From the NCBI GenBank assembly GCA_013044025.1, contig JABEVD010000095.1, positions 1-38,680 on the forward strand: a DNA stretch of 38,680 nucleotides, given 5' to 3'. The first letter of the stretch is position 1, and every line of letters starts with the position of its first letter. Below the pieces are notes generated by a model. It saw nothing but the letters and a program-made list of their open reading frames with translations, made no database searches and was not told where the DNA came from. This stretch comes from Burkholderiales bacterium. Its GTDB lineage: Bacteria > Pseudomonadota > Gammaproteobacteria > Burkholderiales > JABEVD01. The position numbers and the translations under genes are program-made. Positions 22,204 through 31,262 of the stretch are shown in pieces.

Positions 22204-22238
22204 ACCGGCTTATTTTTTACCGGCTACTTTTTACAGCC
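22204..22238 (-). repeat. short imperfect tandem repeat in the tRNA-Leu/nuoA intergenic leader
   Basis: ACCGGCTTATTTTTT / ACCGGCTACTTTTT / ACAGCC on the plus strand; units start at 22204, 22219 and 22233. Confidence 0.6.
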
Positions 22239-22257
22239 AAAGCTTCGTATTATTCAT

Positions 22258-22342
22258 TGGTGCCGATGGCCAGACTCGAACTGGCACAGCTTTCGCCACC
22301 GCCCCCTCAAGACGGCGTGTCTACCAATTTCACCACATCGGC
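22258..22342 (-). tRNA. tRNA-Leu (anticodon GAG)
   Basis: Reverse complement GCCGATGTGGTGAAATTGGTAGACACGCCGTCTTGAGGGGGCGG...GTTCGAGTCTGGCCATCGGCACCA; long variable arm. Confidence 0.95.
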
Positions 22343-22371
22343 AATATTAATGAGAGACATTCAATTCGAAA

Positions 22372-22400
22372 ATTATAACCAATCCATCCGCAGATGGCAA
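22372..22400 (-). promoter_or_regulatory. strong sigma-70-type promoter for tRNA-Leu and probably nuoA-N
   Basis: Minus strand TTGCCA (22395-22400), 17-nt spacer, TATAAT (22372-22377). Confidence 0.75.
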
Positions 22401-22405
22401 GTCAT

Positions 22406-22720
22406 TTATTTCGGAATCTCTCCCGTCCTGGACCCGGTTGCAGGCTTCGCCTCGACCTTGACGTGCGCCATGACCCCGGAAGAGCCCGCCCTGTGGCTGG
22501 ACAGATAAGTCAGCCCGAGACTGGTCGCAAAAAAGATGGCTGCCAGCACAGCAGTCGATCGACTCAGAAAATTTGCCGACCCGCTCGAACCAAACAGACT
22601 TCCAGCAGAACCGCTGCCGAAAGCGGCCCCCATGTCCGCGCCCTTGCCCTGCTGAAGCAGAACCAGAACGATCAGCGCAGCCGCAGCCAGCGCATGCAAT
22701 ATCAGAATGACAGTACTCAT
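22406..22720 (-). CDS. secG: preprotein translocase subunit SecG
   Basis: MSTVILILHALAAAALIVLVLLQQGKGADMGAAFGSGSAGSLFGSSGSANFLSRSTAVLAAIFF; start trimmed from 22744. Confidence 0.95.
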   Translation of the reverse strand: MSTVILILHALAAAALIVLVLLQQGKGADMGAAFGSGSAGSLFGSSGSANFLSRSTAVLAAIFFATSLGLTYLSSHRAGSSGVMAHVKVEAKPATGSRTGEIPK

Positions 22721-22722
22721 TT

Positions 22723-23478
22723 TTAGCGTGCCGCTGCGCGGCAAATTTCGTTGAATTCGCCCGATACCAGTGACGCGCCGCCGATCAGGCCGCCGTCGAT
22801 GTCGGGCATGGCAAAAAGCTCTTCCGCATTGGAAGCTTTCACGCTTCCGCCATACAGGATACTGATTTTTGCAGCCACTTCCGCATTCAGGCTCGCGATG
22901 CGATTGCGCAGGAACGCATGCACTTCCTGAGCCTGCTCAGGCGTAGCCGTCCTGCCGGTTCCGATCGCCCAGACCGGCTCGTAGGCAATGACGGAATGGG
23001 CCAACGCTTCCGCGCCGACATACCCGGTCACTGCGTCCAGCTGCTCGCCGACCACCTTCTCGGTGATCCCGGCTTCGCGCTCGGCAAGCGACTCGCCCAC
23101 GCAAAGGATCGGAACAAGTCCGGCATCGACCGCCGCCTTGAACTTCTCGGCGACCGTGACACTGGTCTCGCCGAAGATCGCCCGGCGCTCGGAATGTCCG
23201 ATGATAACATAGGTTAGCCCGAAATCCCTGAGCATCGACGCCGAAACTTCTCCCGTATACGCACCCTTGTCGTACTGGGAAAGATTCTGCGCGCCACTGA
23301 AGACATGGGTCCCGGAAAGCTCACCCTGCAGCTGAAAGAGATATGGAAATGGCGAACAGACCACGCAGGTCACACCTTCGAGACCCGCCGTACCTGAAAC
23401 CACCCCTTTCAGAAGCGCTTCGTTGAGCGCCAGACTGCCGTTCATCTTCCAGTTGCCGGCAACAATCTTGTTACGCAT
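22723..23478 (-). CDS. tpiA: triosephosphate isomerase
   Basis: MRNKIVAGNWKMNGS, YVIIGHSERRAIFGET, YEPVWAIGTGRTATPEQAQEVH, ILYGGSVKASNA; start trimmed from 23535. Confidence 0.97.
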   Translation of the reverse strand: MRNKIVAGNWKMNGSLALNEALLKGVVSGTAGLEGVTCVVCSPFPYLFQLQGELSGTHVFSGAQNLSQYDKGAYTGEVSASMLRDFGLTYVIIGHSERRAIFGETSVTVAEKFKAAVDAGLVPILCVGESLAEREAGITEKVVGEQLDAVTGYVGAEALAHSVIAYEPVWAIGTGRTATPEQAQEVHAFLRNRIASLNAEVAAKISILYGGSVKASNAEELFAMPDIDGGLIGGASLVSGEFNEICRAAAR

Positions 23479-23506
23479 CGATATCCTTGTGCAAAAAACG
23501 AAATGA

Positions 23507-23535
23507 ATATTACCTTTGAAAGCCTCACTGGTCAA
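23507..23535 (-). promoter_or_regulatory. sigma-70-type promoter for tpiA
   Basis: Minus strand TTGACC (23530-23535), 17-nt spacer, TAATAT (23507-23512). Confidence 0.65.
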
Positions 23536-23591
23536 TTGTCATGATCTTCATCTCCCCCTGTAACATTATTGCAATATCCACAGGATATGAT
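23536..23591 (+). promoter_or_regulatory. putative PhoB box(es) and -10 element of pstS
   Basis: CTGTAACATTATTGCAATA (23558-23576) resembles CTGTCAT-N4-CTGTCAT; TATGAT (23586-23591) lies 10 nt after the second heptamer; additional TTGTCAT at 23536, exactly 22 bp upstream. Confidence 0.6.
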
Positions 23592-23660
23592 TTGTCTGCG
23601 AAATCATGCGGATCTGCAAAGCGCAGATCCATCCGATCACCAACGCAGAAGGAATACCTA

Positions 23661-24710
23661 ATGTTCGCAAAGAAAAGCCGCAATCTGATCCTTGCTTCCG
23701 CCATCGCCTATGGCATGAGCGTCACCGCAGCCTTCGCCACCGACATCACCGGCGCTGGCGCAACCTTCCCCTACCCGATCTATTCCAAGTGGGCTGAAGC
23801 CTACAAGGCCAAGACCGGCATCGGTCTCAACTATCAGTCGATCGGCTCCGGCGGCGGTATCAAGCAGATCAATGCGAAGACGGTGGATTTCGGCGCATCC
23901 GACATGCCCCTCACTTCCGATGAGCTCAACAAGGACGGCCTGATGCAGTTCCCGGCCGTGATGGGCGGTGAAGTGCTGGCAGTGAACCTGCCCGGCATCA
24001 AGAAGGGTGAAATCAGGCTGAACGGCAAGATCATCGCAGACATCTATCTTGGCAAGATCACCAAATGGAACGACCAGGCCATCCGCGCGGTCAACAAGGG
24101 CGTGAACCTTCCCGACATGAAGATCTCCGTGGTTCACCGTTCCGACGGTTCGGGCACCACCTTCATCTTCACCAATTATCTTTCCAAAGTCAGCGGCGAC
24201 TGGAAGAGCAAGATCGGCATGGGCACCGCGGTCAAGTGGCCGGTGGGTGTGGGCGGCAAGGGCAATGAAGGCGTTGCTTCCTACGTCCAGCGCATCAAGG
24301 GTTCGATCGGCTATGTCGAATATGCTTATGCGCTGCAGAACAACATGATCTACACCCAACTGCAAAGCCACGACGGCACCTTCCTGATGCCTTCGAGCGA
24401 AACCTTCCAGGCAGCGGCTGCCGGCGCGGACTGGGCGCATGCGCCCGGATTCTACGAAATCCTCACCAACGAGGAAGGCAAGAGCTCCTGGCCCATCACC
24501 GGCGCCACCTTCATCCTGATGCACACCTCACAGGAAAAGCCGGCGAACGCCAAGGAAGTGCTGAAGTTCTACTCCTGGGCCTATGACAACGGCGCCAAGA
24601 TGGCCGAAGAGCTGGTTTACGTGCCGATGCCCAAGTCGGTCGTCGACCTGATCAGGTCTTCCTGGAAGGAAAAGATCAAGGATACTTCCGGAAAATCGGT
24701 CTGGAACTGA
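23661..24710 (+). CDS. pstS: phosphate ABC transporter substrate-binding protein PstS
   Basis: MFAKKSRNLILASAIAYGMSVTAAFA signal peptide; DITGAGATFPYPIYSKWAEAYK, GSGGGIKQI, HRSDGSGTTFIFTNYLS; start trimmed from 23541. Confidence 0.97.
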   Translation: MFAKKSRNLILASAIAYGMSVTAAFATDITGAGATFPYPIYSKWAEAYKAKTGIGLNYQSIGSGGGIKQINAKTVDFGASDMPLTSDELNKDGLMQFPAVMGGEVLAVNLPGIKKGEIRLNGKIIADIYLGKITKWNDQAIRAVNKGVNLPDMKISVVHRSDGSGTTFIFTNYLSKVSGDWKSKIGMGTAVKWPVGVGGKGNEGVASYVQRIKGSIGYVEYAYALQNNMIYTQLQSHDGTFLMPSSETFQAAAAGADWAHAPGFYEILTNEEGKSSWPITGATFILMHTSQEKPANAKEVLKFYSWAYDNGAKMAEELVYVPMPKSVVDLIRSSWKEKIKDTSGKSVWN

Positions 24711-24738
24711 TTTCTGTAACATGACTTGATCTATAATT

Positions 24739-24760
24739 AGGGGCCATTCCGGCCCCTTTT
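24739..24760 (+). terminator. intrinsic terminator/attenuator between pstS and pstC
   Basis: AGGGGCC-ATTCC-GGCCCCT followed by TTT; AT-rich flanks. Confidence 0.8.
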
Positions 24761-24776
24761 AATTGCAACTTCGACA

Positions 24777-25742
24777 ATGATAACCAATTCAAAATCTGAA
24801 TCCAGGGAAAAATATCAGGCTTTCATCGATGCAGGCTTCAAGCACACGACGAGATTCTTCGCCTTTGCGGTACTGGCGCTTCTTGCCGGAATCATCGCGG
24901 AGCTTTTTATCGGCGCACTCCCTTCCATCAAGGCTTTCGGCTTCGGCTTTTTCACCAGTTCCGACTGGGATCCCGTAAACGTACAGTTCGGCTCGCTGGT
25001 TTCGGTCTACGGAACCCTTGCCACTTCGCTCATCGCCATTCTGATCGGCATTCCGGTCAGCTTCGGCATCGCGCTTTATCTCACCGAGATTTCCCCACCC
25101 TGGCTGAAACGCCCTCTTGGCGTGGCCATCGAGCTTCTCGCCGGCATTCCCAGCATCATTTACGGCATGTGGGGACTTTTCGTGTTCGCGCCCAAACTTG
25201 CGGACACCCTCCAGCCATGGCTCATCGACCACCTCGGGCCCTTGCCGGTGATCGGCGTCCTGTTTCAGGGCGCGCCGATGGGCATCGGCATGCTGACCGC
25301 CGGCATCATCCTCGCGATCATGATCATTCCCTTCATCGCATCGGTGATGCGCGACGTTTTCGAGATCGTCCCCCCGACGCTCAAGGAATCGGCCTATGCG
25401 GTGGGTTGCACCACCTGGGAAGTGGTCTGGCATGTCGTGCTGCCCTACACCCGGATCGGTGTGGTGGGCGGAGTGTTGCTGGGCCTGGGTCGAGCGCTTG
25501 GCGAGACCATGGCGGTGACCTTCGTCATCGGCAATGCCCAGCATCTGAGTTTTTCCCTGCTCGATCCTGGCAGCAGCATCGCTTCCACGCTGGCCAACGA
25601 ATTCAACGAGGCTTTCGGAAAGGTGTATACTTCCGCCCTCATCGAACTCGGCCTCATCATGTTCCTCATCACTTTCGTCGTGCTTGCGTTCTCCAAGCTG
25701 CTGCTCTACAAGCTGAGCAAGCGCGAAGGCGAGAAATCCTAA
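24777..25742 (+). CDS. pstC: phosphate ABC transporter permease PstC
   Basis: 321 aa polytopic; [41 protein letters not shown]. Confidence 0.96.
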   Translation: MITNSKSESREKYQAFIDAGFKHTTRFFAFAVLALLAGIIAELFIGALPSIKAFGFGFFTSSDWDPVNVQFGSLVSVYGTLATSLIAILIGIPVSFGIALYLTEISPPWLKRPLGVAIELLAGIPSIIYGMWGLFVFAPKLADTLQPWLIDHLGPLPVIGVLFQGAPMGIGMLTAGIILAIMIIPFIASVMRDVFEIVPPTLKESAYAVGCTTWEVVWHVVLPYTRIGVVGGVLLGLGRALGETMAVTFVIGNAQHLSFSLLDPGSSIASTLANEFNEAFGKVYTSALIELGLIMFLITFVVLAFSKLLLYKLSKREGEKS

Positions 25743-25752
25743 GGAGCCGCCA

Positions 25753-26595
25753 ATGAATCTGTATACCAAAAGGCGGATCATCAACGCCGTCAACCTGTCC
25801 CTCTCCATGGCCGCCATGGCTTTCGGTCTGTTCTGGCTGGGCTGGATCCTCTGGACCCTGATCGATCATGGATTTTCGAGCATTTCCATGGATGTGTTCA
25901 CCAAGATCACGCCTGCGCCCGGCTCGAACGGAGGATTGCTGAACGCCATCGCGGGAAGCCTGTTCATGACGGTCGCGGGCATCGCGATCGGCACACCGAT
26001 CGGCATATTCGCCGGGATCTATCTCGCAGAATACGGGCAGCGCGGCTGGCTGGCTCCTGCCACGCGCTTCATCAACGACATCCTGCTTTCTGCGCCTTCG
26101 CTCGTGATCGGACTGTTCGTCTACCAGATCTTCGTCGCATCGACCCATCATTTCTCGGGCTGGGCCGGTTCCTTCGCGCTCGCGCTGATCGTGATTCCGG
26201 TCGTGGTCCGCACCACCGAAAACATGCTGAAACTGGTCCCCAACAGCCTGAGGGAGGCGGCCGCTGCCCTCGGCGCGCATCAATGGAGAGTGATTCTTTT
26301 CGTCACCCTGCGCGCTTCCAAGGCGGGTATCGTCACCGGCATCCTGCTCGCGCTCTCCAGGATCAGCGGCGAGACCGCGCCGCTGTTGTTCACCGCGCTC
26401 AACAATTCCTTCTGGAATGCGAACATGAATGCGCCGATGGCCAACCTGCCGGTGGTCATCTTCCAGTTCACGATGAGCCCTTATGACGACTGGCACAAGC
26501 TTGCATGGGTCGGCGCGCTCCTCATCACGTTCGGCGTGCTGGGGCTCAACATCCTGACCCGAGTGCTGTTCAGAAGCAAGACCAATCTACACTAA
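25753..26595 (+). CDS. pstA: phosphate ABC transporter permease PstA
   Basis: 280 aa; [39 protein letters not shown]. Confidence 0.96.
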   Translation: MNLYTKRRIINAVNLSLSMAAMAFGLFWLGWILWTLIDHGFSSISMDVFTKITPAPGSNGGLLNAIAGSLFMTVAGIAIGTPIGIFAGIYLAEYGQRGWLAPATRFINDILLSAPSLVIGLFVYQIFVASTHHFSGWAGSFALALIVIPVVVRTTENMLKLVPNSLREAAAALGAHQWRVILFVTLRASKAGIVTGILLALSRISGETAPLLFTALNNSFWNANMNAPMANLPVVIFQFTMSPYDDWHKLAWVGALLITFGVLGLNILTRVLFRSKTNLH

Positions 26596-26605
26596 GAAAA
26601 CTGAC

Positions 26606-27379
26606 ATGGAATCGACAAAATCGCAAAAGGCCAAGATCGAGGTTCGCAATCTCGATTTCTATTACGGAAAATATCACGCCCTGCGCTCGATCAATCTTTC
26701 CATTCCGGAAAAGATGGTGACGGCCTTCATCGGACCATCCGGCTGCGGCAAGTCCACCCTGCTCAGGACCATGAACTGCATGTATTCGCTCTATCCTCAC
26801 CAGAGGGCGGCGGGTGAAATCGTCATCGACGGTGAGAACATTCTGGACGGCAAGCGCGACCTCAACAGCCTTCGCGCCAGGATCGGCATGGTTTTCCAGA
26901 AGCCCACCCCCTTTCCGATGTCGATTTACGACAACATCGCCTTCGGAGTGAAGCTGCATGAAAGGCTGAATCGCAGCGACATGGACGACCGCGTGGAATG
27001 GGCGCTCAAGAAGGCTGCGCTCTGGGACGAAGTGAAGGACAAGCTGAAGCAGAACGGAAACAGCCTTTCCGGCGGTCAGCAGCAGCGTCTTTGCATCGCG
27101 CGCGGCATCGCGGTGAAGCCTGAAGTGCTGCTGCTGGACGAACCGGCATCCGCGCTCGACCCGATATCGACCGCCAAGGTGGAAGAACTCATCACCGAGC
27201 TGAAAGACGATTACACCATCGTCATCGTGACCCACAACATGCAGCAGGCTGCGCGAGTCTCGGATTACACCGCCTACCTGTATCTTGGCGAGCTGATCGA
27301 ATTCGGTGAAACCACCTCGATCTTCACCACGCCGAAACAGAAGGCAACCGAAGACTATATCACCGGCAGATTCGGTTGA
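26606..27379 (+). CDS. pstB: phosphate ABC transporter ATP-binding protein PstB
   Basis: 257 aa; Walker [54 protein letters not shown]. Confidence 0.98.
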   Translation: MESTKSQKAKIEVRNLDFYYGKYHALRSINLSIPEKMVTAFIGPSGCGKSTLLRTMNCMYSLYPHQRAAGEIVIDGENILDGKRDLNSLRARIGMVFQKPTPFPMSIYDNIAFGVKLHERLNRSDMDDRVEWALKKAALWDEVKDKLKQNGNSLSGGQQQRLCIARGIAVKPEVLLLDEPASALDPISTAKVEELITELKDDYTIVIVTHNMQQAARVSDYTAYLYLGELIEFGETTSIFTTPKQKATEDYITGRFG

Positions 27380-27383
27380 TTTC

Positions 27384-27429
27384 CGAACGTTACCCGTGGG
27401 CGATGCGTCGCCCTTGCAGGTAACGTTCG
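27384..27429. repeat. nested inverted repeat between convergent pstB and the GGDEF/EAL gene
   Basis: Outer arms CGAACGTTACC (27384-27394) and GGTAACGTTCG (27419-27429), 11 bp perfect; inner GGGCGA-TGCG-TCGCCC (27398-27413). Confidence 0.9.
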
Positions 27430-29876
27430 AATTCTTCCGGAAGCAGTGGCTCGCTGTAGTAGAAACCCTGGATCTCGTCGCAGCCCTGCTCCTTCAGCAT
27501 GTCGAACTGCGCTTTGGTTTCCACTCCCTCGGCGATCACCTTGAGGTTCAGGCTGTGCCCCATGCTGATGATGGTCCTGGTGATCGCCGCATCCGCCTCC
27601 ACGGTAGTGATGTCCCGGACGAAGGAACGGTCTATCTTCAGCCTGTCCAGGGGGAAATACCTGAGATAATTCAGGCTGGAATATCCGGTTCCGAAATCAT
27701 CTATGGAAAGCTCCACCCCGAGCTTCTTCAGCTTGGCCAGCGTCACCATGGTTTCCTGCGCATTCTGCATCACCATGCTTTCCGTGAGTTCGAGTTCGAG
27801 GAGTTTCGGATCCAGGCCGGTTTCCTCCAGAATGCGCGAAATGATGTCGCTGATTTTCTGCTGCCTGAACTGAAGCGCGGAAATGTTCGCTGAAACCGGC
27901 AGGGAAATCATGCCGGAATCGCGCCAGCGCTGGCACTGACCGCAAGCCGTCTGCAGCACCCAGTCCCCGATCGGGGAAATGAGTCCGCATTCTTCCGCGA
28001 TCGGAATGAATTTCGAAGGCGGGATTTCCCCCTTCTCGCCGTGCCTCCAGCGAATCAGCACTTCCAGACCGATGAGGTTTCCGCTTCGCAAATCCATCTT
28101 CGGCTGGTATTTCAGGTAGAACTCTCCTTTTTTCAGCGCCTGCCTGAGATCCACTTCCATGGAAAGTCGCTCGAATGCTTCCGAATTCATTTCCGCGCTG
28201 AAAAACTGGAAATTGTTCCTGCCGGCTTCTTTCGCATGATACATCGCAGCATCGGCATTCCGGATCAGTGTTTCGCTCGTGCTTCCATCCTGCGGAAAAA
28301 GGCTGATCCCGATGCTGAAGGAAACGACCAGATGCTGGCCTGCGATGTGGTGGGGCTCGGCCATTTCCTTCACGATGCCTTCCGCGACATGGATGACCGA
28401 TTCCGGATTCTCGATCCCGGTGAGGACGATGATGAACTCGTCACCACCCTGTCGGCAGACCGTGTCCGACTCGCGAATGTGCTTTTTCAGGCGTCTTGCA
28501 ACGGACTGGAGCAGCAGATCCCCGGCGAGGTGACCCAGGGAATCGTTGATGCTTTTGAACCGGTCCAGGTCCAGGAACAGCAGCGCGATCTGATTGCCGC
28601 TTCGCCTCGCAGCAGCCAGCGCTCTCGACATGTGTTCCTCGAAGAGCACGCGGTTCGGCAGTTCGGTGAGCGGGTCGTAATAGGCAAGAAAACGGATCCT
28701 TTCCTCGCTGCGCTTTCTGCTCGTGATGTCGGTGAAGATCGCGATATGGTTGGCAAGCTCCCCCCTGTCGTTTTTCTCGGTGCTGATGGAGAGCCATTCA
28801 GGATAGATTTCCCCTGATTTCCTGCGGTTCCAGATTTCCCCCTGCCATTGTCCGGTATTGCGGATCGAGCGCCACATTTCCTCGTAGAATTCGAGATCCT
28901 GCTTTCCGGAAGAAAGAAGTTTCGGATTCCTTCCGACCACTTCCTCCTGGGTATAACCGGTGATCCGGGTGAATGCGCGATTGACGGAAATGATGCGGTT
29001 TTGCGCATCGGAGATGATGATCGCTTCCTCGCTGTTCTCGAAAACCTTCGCATACAGGGCGAGCTTGTTGGTCACGCCTTCCAGATTCTCGACGAAGACA
29101 TTGAAGGTTCCCGCGAGCTCATCCACATCCCGGTGCCTGCCGTCGATTTTCGCTCGAACGGTGAGGTCCATGTTCGACCTCGCCTCGCCCATGATCTGCT
29201 TGAGCCTGCCAAGCGGTTCCTCGATGTTCTTGACGACGATGCGGCGCACGAAGGACCCGATGATGGCGGAGAGGATCAGTTCGAATGCCAGCAAACCCCA
29301 CCAGAGCCAGCTGTTCAGCTTCTCCATGGAGAGTTCCTCGTCGGTCAGGTTCAGCGTGACGCTCGCCGCCCCGTTGACGCTTCCCGGCTGCACATGGTGG
29401 CACATCAGGCAGTTCGTTCCCCTGAAGTTTGTGCTCACCACGAAGGGGATCACTGCCCTGAAGCGCAGTTCCCCGTCCTTTCTGAATTTTTTGTAAACGG
29501 GTCTGGCGGTTTCGATCGCCTTGCGGTCGAGCGCATCGACCGCAGCCTCGGAAGGCAATCCAGGCCCGAACTGATCGCTCACCTGCTTGGCCCGGATGAT
29601 GCGGAGCTCCTCGATGCCCCTGGTGGAGGACATTTTCCTGAGCAGCAGCAGCCGGTTGCGGGGATCGCTGATCTTGCCGGTCACCATCAGCTTGTTGAGG
29701 CCGTTGATGAGGCCGTCAGCGGTATCCTGGGCGATCGATCTCGAATCGGACAGCTCGCGGGATTCGAACATTCCCACGATCCATTGCTGAAAAACCAGGA
29801 ACAGCACGAATACCGCAGTCATGATGAGGATCTGCAGCTTCCACTGTACCCCGAGCGCGTGCCACCAGTTCCGCAT
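27390..29876 (-). CDS. membrane sensor with c-type heme motif, HAMP, PAS, GGDEF and EAL domains (c-di-GMP cyclase/phosphodiesterase)
   Basis: MRNWWHALGVQWKLQILIMTAVFVLFLVF TM1; NCLMCHHVQPG (CxxCH) in the periplasmic region; TM2 LWWGLLAFELILSAIIGSFV; HAMP; PAS EAIIISDAQNRIISVNRAFTRITGY; RESDTVCRQGGDEF; EVLIRW, ELTES, IDDFGTGYSSL, IAEGVET. Track ORF starts at a TTG (29897). Confidence 0.93.
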   Translation of the reverse strand: MRNWWHALGVQWKLQILIMTAVFVLFLVFQQWIVGMFESRELSDSRSIAQDTADGLINGLNKLMVTGKISDPRNRLLLLRKMSSTRGIEELRIIRAKQVSDQFGPGLPSEAAVDALDRKAIETARPVYKKFRKDGELRFRAVIPFVVSTNFRGTNCLMCHHVQPGSVNGAASVTLNLTDEELSMEKLNSWLWWGLLAFELILSAIIGSFVRRIVVKNIEEPLGRLKQIMGEARSNMDLTVRAKIDGRHRDVDELAGTFNVFVENLEGVTNKLALYAKVFENSEEAIIISDAQNRIISVNRAFTRITGYTQEEVVGRNPKLLSSGKQDLEFYEEMWRSIRNTGQWQGEIWNRRKSGEIYPEWLSISTEKNDRGELANHIAIFTDITSRKRSEERIRFLAYYDPLTELPNRVLFEEHMSRALAAARRSGNQIALLFLDLDRFKSINDSLGHLAGDLLLQSVARRLKKHIRESDTVCRQGGDEFIIVLTGIENPESVIHVAEGIVKEMAEPHHIAGQHLVVSFSIGISLFPQDGSTSETLIRNADAAMYHAKEAGRNNFQFFSAEMNSEAFERLSMEVDLRQALKKGEFYLKYQPKMDLRSGNLIGLEVLIRWRHGEKGEIPPSKFIPIAEECGLISPIGDWVLQTACGQCQRWRDSGMISLPVSANISALQFRQQKISDIISRILEETGLDPKLLELELTESMVMQNAQETMVTLAKLKKLGVELSIDDFGTGYSSLNYLRYFPLDRLKIDRSFVRDITTVEADAAITRTIISMGHSLNLKVIAEGVETKAQFDMLKEQGCDEIQGFYYSEPLLPEEFERYLQGRRIAHG

Positions 29877-29903
29877 GATCCCCCTTCCGGTCTTCAAGCG
29901 GAA

Positions 29904-31262
29904 TCAGCCCGCTTCCTGTCGCACCGCCTGCGCGATCGAATCCGCCCAGAATTGCACCCTGTCCCTGGATTTTCCCTCGACCATCACGCGGATCAGCGGC
30001 TCGGTGCCCGATGCGCGCAGCAGCACCCTCCCCTCGCCGTCCAGATTCCTTTCCGCGTCGATTCTGGCATTTCTCACGGTTTCATTCGCATCGCAATCGA
30101 ATTTCTTCGCCACCCGCACATTCACCAACACCTGAGGATAGAGATCCACTCCTGCAATCAGACCGGACAGCGTGGCATTCGATTCGCGCAGCGCATGCAG
30201 CACCTGAAGCGCGGAAATGATCCCGTCTCCGGTGGAATGCCGGTCGAGACAAAGAATGTGCCCCGATCCTTCCCCACCGATCTGCCATCCGTTCCTTTGC
30301 AGCAATTCGAGCACATAGCGGTCTCCGACCTTCGCCCGCTCGAAAGCAATCCCGGCCCTGGAAAAGGCATGCTCCACGGCGAGATTGGTCATGACTGTAC
30401 CGACCACGCCCCCTTTCAGCGTGCCGTTGTTTTTCCTGTGGTTCGCAATGATGTAGAGAAGCTGATCCCCGTCGAAAAGCCTTCCCTGCGCATCGACCAT
30501 GACCACCCGGTCTCCGTCACCGTCGAAAGCGATGCCGATGTCGGCGCGATTTTCCATCACCGCGCGCTGCAGCGCTTCGGGGTGGGTCGCACCGCATTCA
30601 TGATTGATGTTGATCCCGTCCGGGGATGCGCCGATGGCCACCACGTCCGCGCCCAGCTCGTGGAATACGTTCCAGGCGATGTGGTAGGTCGCCCCATGCG
30701 CGCAATCGACCACGATACGCATTCCCCTGAGATCCAGTTCCGAGGGAAAACTTCCCTTGCAGAACTCGATATAACGCCCGGCCGCATCGTTCATCCGCCT
30801 CGCGCGTCCGAGCTCTGCGGAAGCTCTGGTGACGATGGGATCGTCCATGCTCTCCTCGATCGCCGTTTCCACTTCGTCCGGAAGCTTGCTCCCTGTCCCT
30901 GAAAAAAACTTGATTCCATTGTCTTCATAGGGATTGTGGGACGCGCTGATCACGATGCCCGCCTGAAGGCGCAGCGCGCGGGTGAGATAGGCCACCGCCG
31001 GAGTCGGAATGGGCCCCGCCAGGAAAACGTCCACGCCAGCTGCGGACAGACCTGCCTGCAGCGAGGATTCGAGCAGGTAGCCGGAAACCCGGGTGTCCTT
31101 GCCGATCAGCACGGTGGGACGCTCGCCGCTCGAAAGATGCCAGTCCCGGGAAGCCAGCATCCTGCCCGCGGCATAACCCAGTCTCATCACGAATCCTGGC
31201 GTGATCGGCAGTTCGCCGACTTTTCCCCTCACCCCGTCGGTGCCGAAATATTTTCTGCTCAT
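29904..31262 (-). CDS. glmM: phosphoglucosamine mutase
   Basis: 452 aa; [48 protein letters not shown]. Confidence 0.97.
   Translation of the reverse strand: MSRKYFGTDGVRGKVGELPITPGFVMRLGYAAGRMLASRDWHLSSGERPTVLIGKDTRVSGYLLESSLQAGLSAAGVDVFLAGPIPTPAVAYLTRALRLQAGIVISASHNPYEDNGIKFFSGTGSKLPDEVETAIEESMDDPIVTRASAELGRARRMNDAAGRYIEFCKGSFPSELDLRGMRIVVDCAHGATYHIAWNVFHELGADVVAIGASPDGININHECGATHPEALQRAVMENRADIGIAFDGDGDRVVMVDAQGRLFDGDQLLYIIANHRKNNGTLKGGVVGTVMTNLAVEHAFSRAGIAFERAKVGDRYVLELLQRNGWQIGGEGSGHILCLDRHSTGDGIISALQVLHALRESNATLSGLIAGVDLYPQVLVNVRVAKKFDCDANETVRNARIDAERNLDGEGRVLLRASGTEPLIRVMVEGKSRDRVQFWADSIAQAVRQEAG

Noticed and set aside
23541-23660. N-terminal extension of pstS
   Set aside because: Would read through the putative PhoB box and promoter; signal peptide starts at MFAKKSRN (23661).
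28848-30902. 684 aa plus-strand ORF spanning the antisense of the GGDEF/EAL gene and glmM
   Set aside because: Crosses two well-supported genes on the opposite strand; composition typical of antisense frames.
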